DNA from: Allomeiothermus silvanus DSM 9946
GTDB taxonomy: Bacteria > Deinococcota > Deinococci > Deinococcales > Thermaceae
Length of the DNA stretch: 64,000 nt
Reading direction: 5' to 3'
Assembly (NCBI RefSeq): GCF_000092125.1
Contig: NC_014212.1
Span: 950,001 to 1,014,000 of the forward strand
This document shows positions 26,251-35,290 of this stretch, piece after piece. A program made the position numbers and the translations under genes. Positions within the stretch are counted from its first letter, which is position 1; the number at the start of each line of letters is the position of its first letter. The notes beneath the pieces are model-generated. The model saw only the letters and a list, made by a program, of their open reading frames with translations, was not told the origin of the DNA and made no database searches.

Positions 26251-27144
26251 ATGGGCATGGCATTGATGACCGATCTGGCGCAGCGAGCTACGCGGCTCAA
26301 AGGCACAAAAACTGATGTTGAGCTGGTACGACGGGCCTCGAAGTGCCTTGCAGCTTTTGAAACCGTCCCCACCCTGGCACAGTGGAGTGCGGCGGTCGGG
26401 GTGACCCCCAACCAATTAAAAGTGGCCTTCCAGCGGGTGTTAGGGATTTCGCCACGCCGCTATGCCGAGGCTGTACGGCTGGAAAAGCTCAAATTGCAAC
26501 TCAAGAACGGTGGAGATGTGACCCGCGCCATGTACGAAGCGGGGTACGGGTCTTCTAGCCGCCTATATGAGAAGGCCAAACAGAAGCTCGGCATGACCCC
26601 TGGCGTCTACCGCAAGGGCGGAGCAGGCGAGATAATCCGTTACGCCACCGCCCAAAGCCCCTTGGGTTGGCTGCTGGTAGCGGCTACCGAGAAGGGGATC
26701 TGTTCGGTTTGCCTGCGGGACGACTGTGAAGAGGCCCGGTTGGCCTTACGGGTCGAGTTCCCTAAAGCCAATCTGCTCGAGGACTCGGAGGGCTTGAAAG
26801 GGTATCTCGAGGCCATCCTGGATTACCTTGAAGGTCGCTTAGTCCATCTTGATTTGCCGGTGGACCTGCGGGTAACGGCTTTCCAGTTACAGGTGTTGGA
26901 ACTTCTGCGCCGCATCCCTTACGGCGAGACCCGCTCCTACAGCCAGATCGCCGAGGCGTTGGGCAGCCCTAAAGCGGTGCGGGCAGTGGCCCAAGCTTGC
27001 GGCGCCAACCCGGTGCCGCTACTCATCCCCTGCCACCGGGTGGTGCAAAAGGACGGTGGTCTAGGCGGTTACAGTATGGGCCTCGAGCGCAAAAAAGCAC
27101 TCTTGCAGATCGAACAGCAGCACAAAGGAGAGCTTGCAGAATGA
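26251..27144 (+). CDS. Ada-like AraC-type HTH fused to O6-methylguanine-DNA methyltransferase
   Basis: This 297-residue protein combines an AraC-type DNA-binding domain (LAQWSAAVGVTPNQLKVAFQ through YAEAVRLEKL, about 40-120) with an Ogt/MGMT domain whose acceptor Cys261 is in IPCHRVVQ. It transfers alkyl groups from O6-alkylguanine to itself. The N-terminal methylphosphotriester zinc domain of E. coli Ada is missing, so the layout is HTH plus Ogt only. It may act as both repair protein and regulator. The EamA gene overlaps its stop by ATGA, suggesting coupling. Confidence 0.92.
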   Translation: MGMALMTDLAQRATRLKGTKTDVELVRRASKCLAAFETVPTLAQWSAAVGVTPNQLKVAFQRVLGISPRRYAEAVRLEKLKLQLKNGGDVTRAMYEAGYGSSSRLYEKAKQKLGMTPGVYRKGGAGEIIRYATAQSPLGWLLVAATEKGICSVCLRDDCEEARLALRVEFPKANLLEDSEGLKGYLEAILDYLEGRLVHLDLPVDLRVTAFQLQVLELLRRIPYGETRSYSQIAEALGSPKAVRAVAQACGANPVPLLIPCHRVVQKDGGLGGYSMGLERKKALLQIEQQHKGELAE

Positions 27145-28040
27145 TTCAGTCTTCTCCATCTCCCGCCTTCTCGCCACGCCTCGCCGTGGGACTGGCCCTG
27201 GCCTCGGTGTATTTCATCTGGGGCTCGACCTACCTGGGTATCAAGGTGGCAGTGACCAGTATGCCCCCGTTACTGATGTCGGGGGGGCGGTTCGTGATCG
27301 CCGGACTGGCATTGCTGCTGTTTCTGAGGCTGCGTGGGGCTGCTTTGCCTACCCGCGAACAGTGGATCAACTCGGCCAAGGTGGGCATTTTGTTGATGGC
27401 TGGGGGAAATGGTGGGGTTACGGTGGCCGAGCACCTGGGGGTGGATTCGGGAATTGCTGCTACGGTGGTGGCCTCGATGCCTTTGTGGCTGGCCCTTTTC
27501 GGAATCGTTTGGGGGTTGAGGCCGAGGGCCCTGGAGTGGACCGGGATGCTGGTGGGCTTAGCCGGGGTAGCTCTCCTCACCGGCGAAGGCGGGTTTCGCT
27601 TCGGCTCGCTGGCTTCGTTGATCGTGGTGCTGGCTCCGCTGTGCTGGGCTTTCGGCTCGGCCTGGAGCCGTCACCTGAGGCTTCCCCAAGGGCTGATGGC
27701 GAGCGCCGCCGAGATGCTCACCGGGGGGTTTGCCCTGCTCCTGCTTAGCCTGATTTTAGGAGAGCGGCTCGAGGGCCCCATCACCTTTCAATCCTGGGTG
27801 GCCTTCGCCTACTTGACGGTGTTCGGCTCGTTGCTAGCGTATAGCGCCTACATGTATCTGCTCTCGAATACCCGGCCCTCGCTGGCCTCGAGCTATGCCT
27901 ATGTGAACCCGGTAGTGGCGGTGCTATTGGGGATTGGTCTGGGTGGAGAAACCCTGGGCCTAGCGGGTGTCTTGGCAATGGGGGTGATCCTGGTAGGGGT
28001 GGGCTTGATCGCCCTAAGCCGCACACGTATGTGGGCCTAG
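27141..28040 (+). CDS. EamA/DMT-superfamily permease
   Basis: This protein of about 299 residues has ten hydrophobic helices and two EamA repeats. It opens with LALASVYFIWGSTYLGIKVA and the second repeat begins near ASLIVVLAPLCWAFGSAWSR. DMT permeases export amino acids or metabolites; the substrate is unknown. The ATG overlaps the ada-like stop (ATGA). Its last codons run ATG TGG GCC TAG, and the stop codon is completed at the very first base of the decayed IS982-like element, so the native C-terminus may have been altered. Confidence 0.9.
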   Translation: MIQSSPSPAFSPRLAVGLALASVYFIWGSTYLGIKVAVTSMPPLLMSGGRFVIAGLALLLFLRLRGAALPTREQWINSAKVGILLMAGGNGGVTVAEHLGVDSGIAATVVASMPLWLALFGIVWGLRPRALEWTGMLVGLAGVALLTGEGGFRFGSLASLIVVLAPLCWAFGSAWSRHLRLPQGLMASAAEMLTGGFALLLLSLILGERLEGPITFQSWVAFAYLTVFGSLLAYSAYMYLLSNTRPSLASSYAYVNPVVAVLLGIGLGGETLGLAGVLAMGVILVGVGLIALSRTRMWA

Positions 28041-28893
28041 TTTTAACCCAAGTTGCCACCTACAAAACGCTAGCCAGACGCTTGAAGTTGTGGGCAAAGA
28101 TGAACCCCCAGACCTTGAGCACGAAGCCTTTGAGGGTCGTGGCATGAATGCGTTTGGGGAACAGCTCGGTTAGGGCAGAGCCTACTGACCCGATGATCCT
28201 CCGGCCCTGTAGGGCAATCCACTGCGAGGCTTGCTGGAGTTCCTCTTTCGCACAGCCCGTAGCCGAATGCCCTCCCCCATCTGCAACGCGTCCTCCGCCA
28301 GGTAGTCGGCCACGTACAGCTCGCTTCCCTCCGACAGGTTTAGCGGCATCAGGTACAGTCCCTGCACATTTGCAACAGACCCAGGGGTGCACAGCACCTC
28401 GGTGATGAACTGCTGGTTGGTGCAGACCAGGTGCAGCTTCAGGCCGTGAAAGTAGAGCCGCTTGCTCCCCGGTAGGTCAGGCCTGGGGCCAGGCGGCAGC
28501 GCGGGGCGCGGATGTTCTCACAAACCGGGAGGGGGAAGGTGTCGAGGACGTAGTGCTGGACGGAGGAGAGATGCTGCCACAAGGATTGGCACAGGGGGAG
28601 CAGGTGGGACAGGCTGTGCAGGCGGCGGCAGAACCGACTTCTGGAAAACTGAACAGGGCGTGTTCTTTGCAGTAGGCCAGGGCATGTTTGTGCTTACCGG
28701 AGAAGAAGAGGGCGGCCAGTACCCAGATGGTGAGGACGACGCTGGCGGGGGTCTTGCTCTGGGGGTCGTCCTTGTGTCCGAGGGCTTTGAGCAGATCGTC
28801 TATAATGCAATAGGCCACTAGAACGGTCCAGTTCATAGTGGCCTTTATTGTTCCACATGCACCGTCTGAATAGGTAGCAACTTGGGTTAAAAC
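28040..28893 (-). mobile_element. Decayed IS982-family element
   Basis: The element is bounded by inverted repeats of about 23 bp with one mismatch, GTTTTAACCCAAGTTGC at the left and its complement at the right. Flanking CCTA on both sides (28036-28039 and 28893-28896) may be a short target duplication but overlaps the repeat ends. Inside, the transposase is broken. The element separates the EamA permease gene from the inositol-dehydrogenase-like gene and appears to have removed the latter's start codon. Confidence 0.8.
28060..28836 (-). pseudogene. Broken IS982-like transposase
   Basis: Read on the minus strand from ATG 28836, the product starts MNWTVLVAYCIIDDLLKALG, the typical IS982 N-terminus. 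It shifts frame near 28640 and again near 28500 and 28390. Later fragments such as LPLNLSEGSELYVADYLAED and GIRLRAVRKRNSSKP still resemble IS982 transposases. No full-length frame remains, so it should be inactive. Confidence 0.8.
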
Positions 28894-28906
28894 CTATGGT
28901 GTCGCT

Positions 28907-29887
28907 TTGCTGGGTGCGGGGCGGATGGGGCTCGAGCACGCCCGTACGTTGCTGGGGATCGGCGAGGCGCAGGTGGTGGCGGTCGCCGACCCGGTGACCC
29001 AGGCCGCCCACAGAGCAGCGAGCCTGTTGCGGGCCGAGAAGGTCTACGCCGAACCGGAGGCCGCTATCGCCGACTCCGCTGTGGAAGCGGTAGTCATCGC
29101 TACCCCCACCGATACTCACGCCCGCCTGATCGAGATGGCCTCCTTGGCGGGCAAAGCGGTATTTTGCGAGAAACCGGTCGCCCAGGACTTGGCCGAGACC
29201 CGGCAGGTCATGGCTTTGGTGGAGGAGCGCGGTGTGCCTTTTCAGATCGGTTTTCAGCGCCGCTACGACCCGCCTTACGCCCAGGCCAAGGCGGCTATCG
29301 AAGCGGGGGAGATCGGGGAGGTCGAGCAGTTCATCGCGGTGATGCGCGATCCAGCCCCGCCCACCCTGGATTACCTCCAGGTCTCGGGGGGCATCTTCTT
29401 GGACCAGTCCATCCATGATATCGACTGCGCCCGCTTTTTGGTGGGCGAGGTAGAGGAGGTTTTGGCCTGGGGCGCGGTGCGGGTGGACCCGGCCATCGGT
29501 GAGATTGGGGATGTGGACACCACCAACCTCAGCCTACGCTTCGCAAACGGGGCGTTGGGAGTAATCCAGAACTCGCGCCGGGCCGTCTATGGCTATGACG
29601 TGCGCACCGAGGTCTTTGGCTCGAGGGGCAAGCTGGTGATGGATGCCACCCCCAAGACCCCCCTGTGGCGCTATGCCAACGGGATAAGCGCGGATCACTA
29701 CCACTTTTTTATGGACCGCTTCAAGGAGGCATACCGGCTCGAGCTCGAGGCTTTTTTCCGGTTCCTGGCCACGGGCCAGAGGCCCACGCCGGGAACCCAA
29801 GACGCCCTCGAATCCCTGCGGATTGCCCTGGCCGCCACCAAAAGCCTCAAGGAGAAGCGCCCGGTGCGGCTCGAGGAGGTTGTGTGA
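28907..29887 (+). CDS. iolG: Gfo/Idh/MocA-family dehydrogenase, inositol 2-dehydrogenase-like
   Basis: This protein of about 326 residues has the NAD-binding segment VALLGAGRMGLEHARTLLG, the catalytic EKPVAQD Lys-Pro motif, and GGIFLDQSIHDIDCARFLVG with the conserved Asp and His of inositol dehydrogenases. Homology seems to begin at YGVALLGAGRMG (28895), upstream of the TTG at 28907, but no ATG or GTG precedes it before a TAG at 28871 inside the IS. The native start was therefore probably lost with the IS982-like insertion. The gene overlaps iolB (GTGTGA), supporting a myo-inositol role (inference). Confidence 0.82.
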   Translation: MLGAGRMGLEHARTLLGIGEAQVVAVADPVTQAAHRAASLLRAEKVYAEPEAAIADSAVEAVVIATPTDTHARLIEMASLAGKAVFCEKPVAQDLAETRQVMALVEERGVPFQIGFQRRYDPPYAQAKAAIEAGEIGEVEQFIAVMRDPAPPTLDYLQVSGGIFLDQSIHDIDCARFLVGEVEEVLAWGAVRVDPAIGEIGDVDTTNLSLRFANGALGVIQNSRRAVYGYDVRTEVFGSRGKLVMDATPKTPLWRYANGISADHYHFFMDRFKEAYRLELEAFFRFLATGQRPTPGTQDALESLRIALAATKSLKEKRPVRLEEVV

Positions 29888-30741
29888 ACCAGCACAAACC
29901 TCGTTTGGGGCCGGGGGTAGTGCTCGAGGTGAACCCGGCCACAGCAGCTTGGAAGTACCTATCGTTTAGGGTGGTGAAGTTGCCCCCCCGCTATACCCAT
30001 GCAGGCCAAACCGCAAACCACGAGGCCGCCGTGGTGCCTTTATCAGGGGAGATGCGGGTCAGGGTTGCCGGTTATACCTTCGACCTAAAGCGCCAGGATG
30101 TGTTCAGCGAATTGCCCCAGGTACTCTATCTACCCCCCGGTAGCGAGTTCGTGGTAGAGGCGATAACCCAGGCCCAGTTGGCCCTGGGCAGCGCTCCCGC
30201 GGAGGGCCGCTACCCCTTGCGGCTCTTTCGGCCCGAGGAGATGCGCCGCGAAATACGCGGAGGGGGTAATGCCACCCGCCAGGTCAACCACATCCTGGGC
30301 CCCGACCTACCCGCTGAGCGGCTCCTCTTGTACGAGGTCTACACCCCCTCGGGTTTCTGGTCGGGCTGGCCGCCGCACCGCCACGATGGACGGATGGGAT
30401 CTTTGTACATCGAGGAGACCTACTACTACCGGATCAGCCCTCCCACCGGCTGGGCCATCCACCGCAACTACAGCCCAGAGGATGGGTTGGACGAGCTATT
30501 ACTGGTTCGCGACGGCGATCTGGTGCTGGTCCCCAAGGGCTACCACCCGGTCGCGGCCCCGCCCGGCTCCAACGTCTACTACCTCAACTACATGGCAGGA
30601 GAAGCCCTGAACGAAGCGCGGGCCACTCCCCCAGTAGACGATCCCGACTGGGGCTGGATGCGGCAGGACTGGGCAGGCAGACCGCTCGCGCTGCCGATAG
30701 GGGATGAGACTGAACCCGGACAAACACATGTGAGACTCTAA
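29884..30741 (+). CDS. iolB: 5-deoxy-glucuronate isomerase with IS-altered C-terminus
   Basis: This 285-residue bicupin has GFWSGWPPHRHDGRMGSLY and IEETYYYRI with the metal-binding His/Glu set of IolB, and a second conserved block LVPKGYHPVAAPPG. IolB isomerises 5-deoxy-glucuronate in myo-inositol breakdown. The start is GTG 29884, overlapping the stop of the preceding gene. The final codons QTHVRL and the TAA belong to the left end of the IS481-like element. Removing the IS restores an end of PITET with TGA overlapping the iolR GTG. Function is probably kept since only the tail changed. Confidence 0.9.
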   Translation: MNQHKPRLGPGVVLEVNPATAAWKYLSFRVVKLPPRYTHAGQTANHEAAVVPLSGEMRVRVAGYTFDLKRQDVFSELPQVLYLPPGSEFVVEAITQAQLALGSAPAEGRYPLRLFRPEEMRREIRGGGNATRQVNHILGPDLPAERLLLYEVYTPSGFWSGWPPHRHDGRMGSLYIEETYYYRISPPTGWAIHRNYSPEDGLDELLLVRDGDLVLVPKGYHPVAAPPGSNVYYLNYMAGEALNEARATPPVDDPDWGWMRQDWAGRPLALPIGDETEPGQTHVRL

Positions 30742-31839
30742 GCTGGGATAAAAAGAGGGGAACCGACCAGGAAAGGAGGTTCCCCAGGTGCAGTTTACCA
30801 CCGTTGGCCGAGAGATATGGAGAGGCGCTAGACAAGCACAGAGGCTGGCCGAGGCCAACGCAAGCGACCCAGAGGTCCAGGAACGTCTGCGCAAGCTCCG
30901 ACTGGTCAAAGCCCTGCGTGAAAGTAAAAAGAGCTGGAAGGAGATCCAGGACCTGGTCGGGATCAGCCGGGCCACCTACCACCGCTGGCAAAAAGCCCTA
31001 AAAGAAAAGGGCCTGGCTGGACTCAAACCCCGCTCCCGCCGCCCTAAGCACCTGCGCACAAAGGTCCACTGGACCCCAGGGCTGCTCATTAGAATAGAAA
31101 CTCTCCGCAAGGAAAACCCCACCTGGGGACGCTGGTCCATCTGGCTTACCCTCCGCAAGGAGGGTTTCCAGATGAGCGAACGCACGGTGGGGCGCATCCT
31201 GGCCTACCTGGAGAAGCACCGACGTATCGAGAGCGTGGCCGGCTACCTGGCCCGGACTCAAAGAGGGAAGCTAAAGCGAAGGGTAAACCGGCCCTACGCC
31301 AAAAGGAAGCCCCGAGGATACGAGGCCAGGGCTCCTGGGGACCTGGTCCAGGTGGACACCCTCACCCTGACCTTAGGACCGGGAAGCATGGTCAAGCACT
31401 TCTCGGCGATTGACCTCCATAGCCGGTTTGTCCTGGCGGAGGTGCACAGCCGGGCCACGGCTAAGCTTTCTGAGGGGTTCTTGTCCTTGCTTCTGGCCAG
31501 GGCCCCTTTTCCCATCCGGGCCATCCAGGTGGATGGGGGCAGCGAGTTCATGGCCGAGTTTGAGGAGGCCTGCTGTGCTCTGGGGATTGCCTTGTTTGTG
31601 CTACCGCCGAGGAGTCCTAAACTCAATGGTCACGTGGAGCGGATGCAGCGGACCTTCAAGGAGGAGTTCTACACCCGGCCTTTGCCCACCCCGCTCAGCG
31701 AGCTGCAGGCAGAGCTGGATACCTACCTGGACTACTACAACCGCCGAAGGCCTCACATGGCCCTGGGGGGTCTTGCTCCGCTGGAGTTTTTGGCTAAGAT
31801 GCAAGAGGAGTCGGTTCCTCAAAGAGTCTCAAATGTGTT
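30722..31839 (+). mobile_element. IS481-like insertion sequence at the iolB/iolR junction, about 1118 bp
   Basis: The ends carry inverted repeats of about 17 bp with one mismatch: AACACATGTGAGACTCT at 30723-30739 and its near-complement at 31823-31839. GAC flanks both sides (30719-30721 and 31840-31842) as a likely 3-bp target duplication. Deleting the element with one GAC copy recreates the native iolB stop and iolR start as a GTGA overlap, which strongly supports these borders. The element has a purine-rich AGGAGG before its transposase start, and no stop codon for the transposase inside its right end. Confidence 0.85.
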
Positions 31840-32659
31840 GACCGATTACAGAGACGTGAAAACCGAGGAGCGGCGCAGTAAGATTATCGAGCTGCTCGAG
31901 CAGAAGGGGGCGGTGCAAGTAGACGAGCTGGTAGGGCTCTTTGGGGTCAGCCACGTCACTATTCGCAAAGACCTTACCGAACTCGAGGAGCGCGGACTGC
32001 TGCAGCGCACCCATGGTGGGGCTATATTTGCCCATAAAAGCCTCTTCAACCCCTCTTTTCGTGAAAAACTCCACCTGCAGCAAAGCGAAAAGCTGGGCAT
32101 CGCCCACGCGGCCCTCCGTTACATCGAGGAGGGCGATACCCTTATCCTGGATGCGGGAACCACCACGTTGATGCTGGCGCGGTTGATGAAACGCCGCTTC
32201 CGCTCGCTTTACGTCATCACCAACTCGGTGCCTATCGCCCTCGAGCTCTCTGAGACTCGCTGGGACCTACTGCTGCTGGGGGGACAGGTACGCCACCATA
32301 GCATGGCCCTCATCGGCCCGGCGACGGTGCGAACCCTGGAGGTCTACCACGCCGACAAAGCCTTTATGAGTGCCACGGGGGTTTCTATTGCCAAGGGCTA
32401 CACCACCCCCAACCCCTACGAAGCCGAGACTAAGCGGGCCATGATCAAAGCGGCGGATGCGACATATGCCGTGGTGGATAGCTCCAAGCTGGGCCGCGCG
32501 ACGCTGGCCAGCTTTGCCGCTTTGCGCGAGGCCGATCTGCTCATCACCGACGCCGGGGCTGACCCGGAGTTCCTGGAGAACATGCAACGGCTCGAGCTAA
32601 AGGTGCACGTGGCCGAAACCTACCCCTCAGCCCAACCGCACACCGCCAAGGCTGGCTGA
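30788..32659 (+). CDS. IS481-like transposase fused in frame to a DeoR-type regulator
   Basis: This is a single 623-codon frame. Residues 1 to about 350 are the transposase: HTH segment (SWKEIQDLVGISRATYHRWQ), then the rve integrase core with VQVDTLTL, FSAIDLHSRF, VDGGSEFMAEF and LNGHVERMQRTFKEEF supplying the DDE triad. The frame passes through the right inverted repeat (RVSNVLTDY) without a stop and enters the regulator at about residue 357 (VKTEERRSKIIELL). In other insertions the host sequence would supply the stop. Whether the full fusion, the transposase alone or only the regulator is made is unknown. Confidence 0.8.
   Translation: MQFTTVGREIWRGARQAQRLAEANASDPEVQERLRKLRLVKALRESKKSWKEIQDLVGISRATYHRWQKALKEKGLAGLKPRSRRPKHLRTKVHWTPGLLIRIETLRKENPTWGRWSIWLTLRKEGFQMSERTVGRILAYLEKHRRIESVAGYLARTQRGKLKRRVNRPYAKRKPRGYEARAPGDLVQVDTLTLTLGPGSMVKHFSAIDLHSRFVLAEVHSRATAKLSEGFLSLLLARAPFPIRAIQVDGGSEFMAEFEEACCALGIALFVLPPRSPKLNGHVERMQRTFKEEFYTRPLPTPLSELQAELDTYLDYYNRRRPHMALGGLAPLEFLAKMQEESVPQRVSNVLTDYRDVKTEERRSKIIELLEQKGAVQVDELVGLFGVSHVTIRKDLTELEERGLLQRTHGGAIFAHKSLFNPSFREKLHLQQSEKLGIAHAALRYIEEGDTLILDAGTTTLMLARLMKRRFRSLYVITNSVPIALELSETRWDLLLLGGQVRHHSMALIGPATVRTLEVYHADKAFMSATGVSIAKGYTTPNPYEAETKRAMIKAADATYAVVDSSKLGRATLASFAALREADLLITDAGADPEFLENMQRLELKVHVAETYPSAQPHTAKAG
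31856..32659 (+). CDS. iolR: DeoR-family transcriptional regulator, probable IolR
   Basis: From GTG 31856 this is a 267-residue DeoR regulator. It has an N-terminal winged helix (VQVDELVGLFGVSHVTIRKD through LTELEERGLLQRTHGGA) and the sugar-phosphate-binding DeoRC domain (LILDAGTTTLMLARLM, LLLGGQVR, DKAFMSATGVS). The GTG is the reconstructed ancestral start, overlapping the former iolB stop as GTGA. Adjacent iolG and iolB genes suggest control of inositol catabolism. Translation may now depend on the upstream transposase frame, since no strong ribosome-binding site precedes the GTG. Confidence 0.85.
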   Translation: MKTEERRSKIIELLEQKGAVQVDELVGLFGVSHVTIRKDLTELEERGLLQRTHGGAIFAHKSLFNPSFREKLHLQQSEKLGIAHAALRYIEEGDTLILDAGTTTLMLARLMKRRFRSLYVITNSVPIALELSETRWDLLLLGGQVRHHSMALIGPATVRTLEVYHADKAFMSATGVSIAKGYTTPNPYEAETKRAMIKAADATYAVVDSSKLGRATLASFAALREADLLITDAGADPEFLENMQRLELKVHVAETYPSAQPHTAKAG

Positions 32660-32743
32660 GGCCGCGGGCGAACTGCAGACCGGGGATTGCGAGCTTTGGA
32701 AGCTGAAGTGAGCAGTGACCCGTTTCCTTGCCCGCGTACATCC

Positions 32744-35107
32744 TCAGGCTGGTTGTTTCTGCCCCCCGGCCAGGTACAACCAGGTCTCGAGCACCGTGTC
32801 GGGGTTGAGCGAGATGCTCTCGATGCCCTGATCCAAAAGCCACTTGGCAAACTCGGGGTGATCCGAGGGCCCTTGTCCGCAGATGCCGATGTACTTTCCC
32901 ATCTTCTTGGCGGTTTGGATGGCCCGCTCGAGGAGGAACTTCACCGCCGGGTCTTGTTCGCTGAAGAGGTCGGCTACAATGCCGGAATCGCGGTCTAGGG
33001 CCAAAGTCAGTTGGGTCAGATCGTTGGAACCGATGGAGAAGCCATCCACATGCTGCAAAAACTCCTCGGCCAGGATGGCGTTAGAAGGCACTTCGCACAT
33101 CATGATGATCTTGAGGCCGTTCTTGCCCCGCTCGAGCCCGTGGGATTGCATCACCTCGAGCACCGCCTGCAATTCGCCCACCGTGCGCACGAAGGGGATC
33201 ATGATCTCCACGTTGGTCAGGCCCATCTCGTCGCGCACGTATTTCAGCGCCTCGCACTCCATGGCGAAAGCCCCAGCGAAAGACTTGGCCCGGTAACGCG
33301 AGGCCCCCCGGAAACCGATCATGGGGTTTTCCTCCTTGGGCTCGTAGCGGTCCCCGCCCAGGAGGTGGGCATACTCGTTGGACTTGAAGTCCGAAAGCCG
33401 CACGATCACCGGGCTGGGCGCGAAAGCTGCGGCGATCATCGAAACCCCCTCGGCCAGCTTGCTCACAAAGAAAGCGCGGGGGTTCGGGTATCCCGCGCTG
33501 CGCCGCTCGATCTCGGCTTTGAGGTGGGGGGGTAGGTTGGGGTAGTCGAGCACGGCTTGAGGGTGCAGACCAATTACGTTGTTGATGATGAACTCGAGCC
33601 GGGCTAGCCCTACTCCTGCGTTGGGCAGGCTGGCGAAGCTGAAGGCCCGCTCCGGGGTGGCCACGTTCATCATGATCTTGACCGGAATCTCCGGCATCTG
33701 GTCGAGGTGGATCTTCTGCACCTCGTAGCGCAGCTTGCCCCGGTAGACCTTACCGATATCCCCCTCGGCGCAGGAAACCGTCACAGTATCACCATCGCTG
33801 AGCTTCTCGGTAGCATCGCCGGTGCCCACCACCGCCGGGATGTTCAGTTCGCGGGCCACGATGGCTGCGTGGCAGGTGCGCCCGCCCCGGTTGGTGACGA
33901 TGGCGGCAGCGCGTTTCATCACCGGCTCCCAGTCGGGGTCGGTCATGTCGGCTACCAGTACGTCGCCCGGCTCTACCCGGTGCATTTCCTTAGGACCCCC
34001 GACGATCCGCACGGTTCCCGTGCCGACGCGGTTGCCCACGCTGCGCCCGCTCACCAACACCTCGCCTTGCTCCGTCAGGGTGAACCGCTCGATCACCCGC
34101 CCAAGGCGGCTTTGCACGGTCTCCGGGCGGGCCTGAAGGATGTAGAGCTGACCGTCCAGGCCGTCTTTGGCCCACTCGATATCCATCGGGCGGGCGTAGT
34201 GCTCCTCGATCAGGAGGGCTTGCCGGGCCAAAAACTCCACCTCCTTATCGGTGATGGAAAAGCGCATCCGGTCGGCTTCGGGCACCGGGACAGTTACGAG
34301 GTGCTCGTCGCCGTTGGCGTACACGAGCTTATGCGTTTTGGTGCCCAGGTGCCGCTGCAAGATGGCGGCCTTCCCGGCTTTGAGCGCGGGTTTGTACACG
34401 TAGAATTCGTCGGGGTTGACTGCCCCCTGCACGATCAGCTCGCCCAAGCCGTAGACCGAGGTGATGAACACCGCGTCGCGGAAGCCGGACTCGGTGTCGA
34501 GGGTGAAGATTACCCCGCTCGATCCCAGATCGCTCCGCACCATCCGCTGGATGCCTGCCGAGAGGGCTACCTGCTCGTGGGCGAAGCCGTGGTGGACCCG
34601 GTAGGCGATGGCCCGGTCGTTGTACAGCGAGGCGAAGACCTTTTTCACACAACGGAGGACGTTCTCGACCCCCCGCACTCCCAGGTAGGTCTCCTGCTGC
34701 CCGGCGAAGGAGGCCTCGGGCAAATCTTCGGCGGTGGCCGAGGAGCGCACCGCTACCGATAGCTCCGGCCCATAGCGGCTTTCCAGCTCGGCATAGGCTT
34801 CCCGGATGGCGGCCTCGAGCGCCGCGGGCATCTCGGCTGCTTCCACCCAGTGGCGGATTTCGGCCCCAGCTTGGGCTAGGGCTTCTACATCGTTTATATC
34901 CAGGCCCTCGAGGCGTTGGCGAATCCTCTTTTCTAGCCTGTTGTGCTGCAGGTACTGGTGAAAGGCATGCGCAGTAGTGGCAAAACCTTCCGGTACTGCG
35001 ATACCCAAATGGCTGAGTCGGCTGATCATCTCGCCGAGCGAGGCGTTCTTACCACCGACTACGCTTAGATCTTCCATCCCGAGCGTGTCGAACCAACGGA
35101 TATACAT
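32744..35107 (-). CDS. ppsA: Phosphoenolpyruvate synthase (pyruvate, water dikinase)
   Basis: This 787-residue enzyme converts pyruvate and ATP to PEP, AMP and phosphate in gluconeogenesis. The N-terminal ATP-grasp domain includes [20 protein letters not shown]. The swivelling phosphohistidine domain has His413 in [13 protein letters not shown], and the C-terminal PEP/pyruvate barrel contains [20 protein letters not shown]. Length is normal. The divergent gene at 35291 encodes the PpsR kinase/phosphorylase that regulates this enzyme in other bacteria. Confidence 0.97.
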   Translation of the reverse strand: MYIRWFDTLGMEDLSVVGGKNASLGEMISRLSHLGIAVPEGFATTAHAFHQYLQHNRLEKRIRQRLEGLDINDVEALAQAGAEIRHWVEAAEMPAALEAAIREAYAELESRYGPELSVAVRSSATAEDLPEASFAGQQETYLGVRGVENVLRCVKKVFASLYNDRAIAYRVHHGFAHEQVALSAGIQRMVRSDLGSSGVIFTLDTESGFRDAVFITSVYGLGELIVQGAVNPDEFYVYKPALKAGKAAILQRHLGTKTHKLVYANGDEHLVTVPVPEADRMRFSITDKEVEFLARQALLIEEHYARPMDIEWAKDGLDGQLYILQARPETVQSRLGRVIERFTLTEQGEVLVSGRSVGNRVGTGTVRIVGGPKEMHRVEPGDVLVADMTDPDWEPVMKRAAAIVTNRGGRTCHAAIVARELNIPAVVGTGDATEKLSDGDTVTVSCAEGDIGKVYRGKLRYEVQKIHLDQMPEIPVKIMMNVATPERAFSFASLPNAGVGLARLEFIINNVIGLHPQAVLDYPNLPPHLKAEIERRSAGYPNPRAFFVSKLAEGVSMIAAAFAPSPVIVRLSDFKSNEYAHLLGGDRYEPKEENPMIGFRGASRYRAKSFAGAFAMECEALKYVRDEMGLTNVEIMIPFVRTVGELQAVLEVMQSHGLERGKNGLKIIMMCEVPSNAILAEEFLQHVDGFSIGSNDLTQLTLALDRDSGIVADLFSEQDPAVKFLLERAIQTAKKMGKYIGICGQGPSDHPEFAKWLLDQGIESISLNPDTVLETWLYLAGGQKQPA

Positions 35108-35290
35108 ACATCCCCCTTCCTGGTGCTTTTCCTTACTGTACCTCAGTGTTCGTGCGCAAGAGCCTCAGGTGTGCTGTGTGAAAGTGAGGCAAATACACCG
35201 AAGACCCTTCCGCCCAGCAGCCAAAAAGCGCTGCTCAGAAAGCTTTCCCCAGGCCGAACACCCTAGGGAGCAGAAGTAAACTAGGAGCAA

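Noticed and set aside
31856-32659. A natural transposase-regulator fusion protein
   Set aside because: IS ends, the GAC duplication and the reconstructed iolB/iolR overlap show that the fusion is a chance product of insertion.
33707-34762. 351-codon plus-strand frame opposite ppsA
   Set aside because: It lies wholly inside ppsA, which is certain from motifs and full-length match; the product is His/Gly/Val-rich noise.
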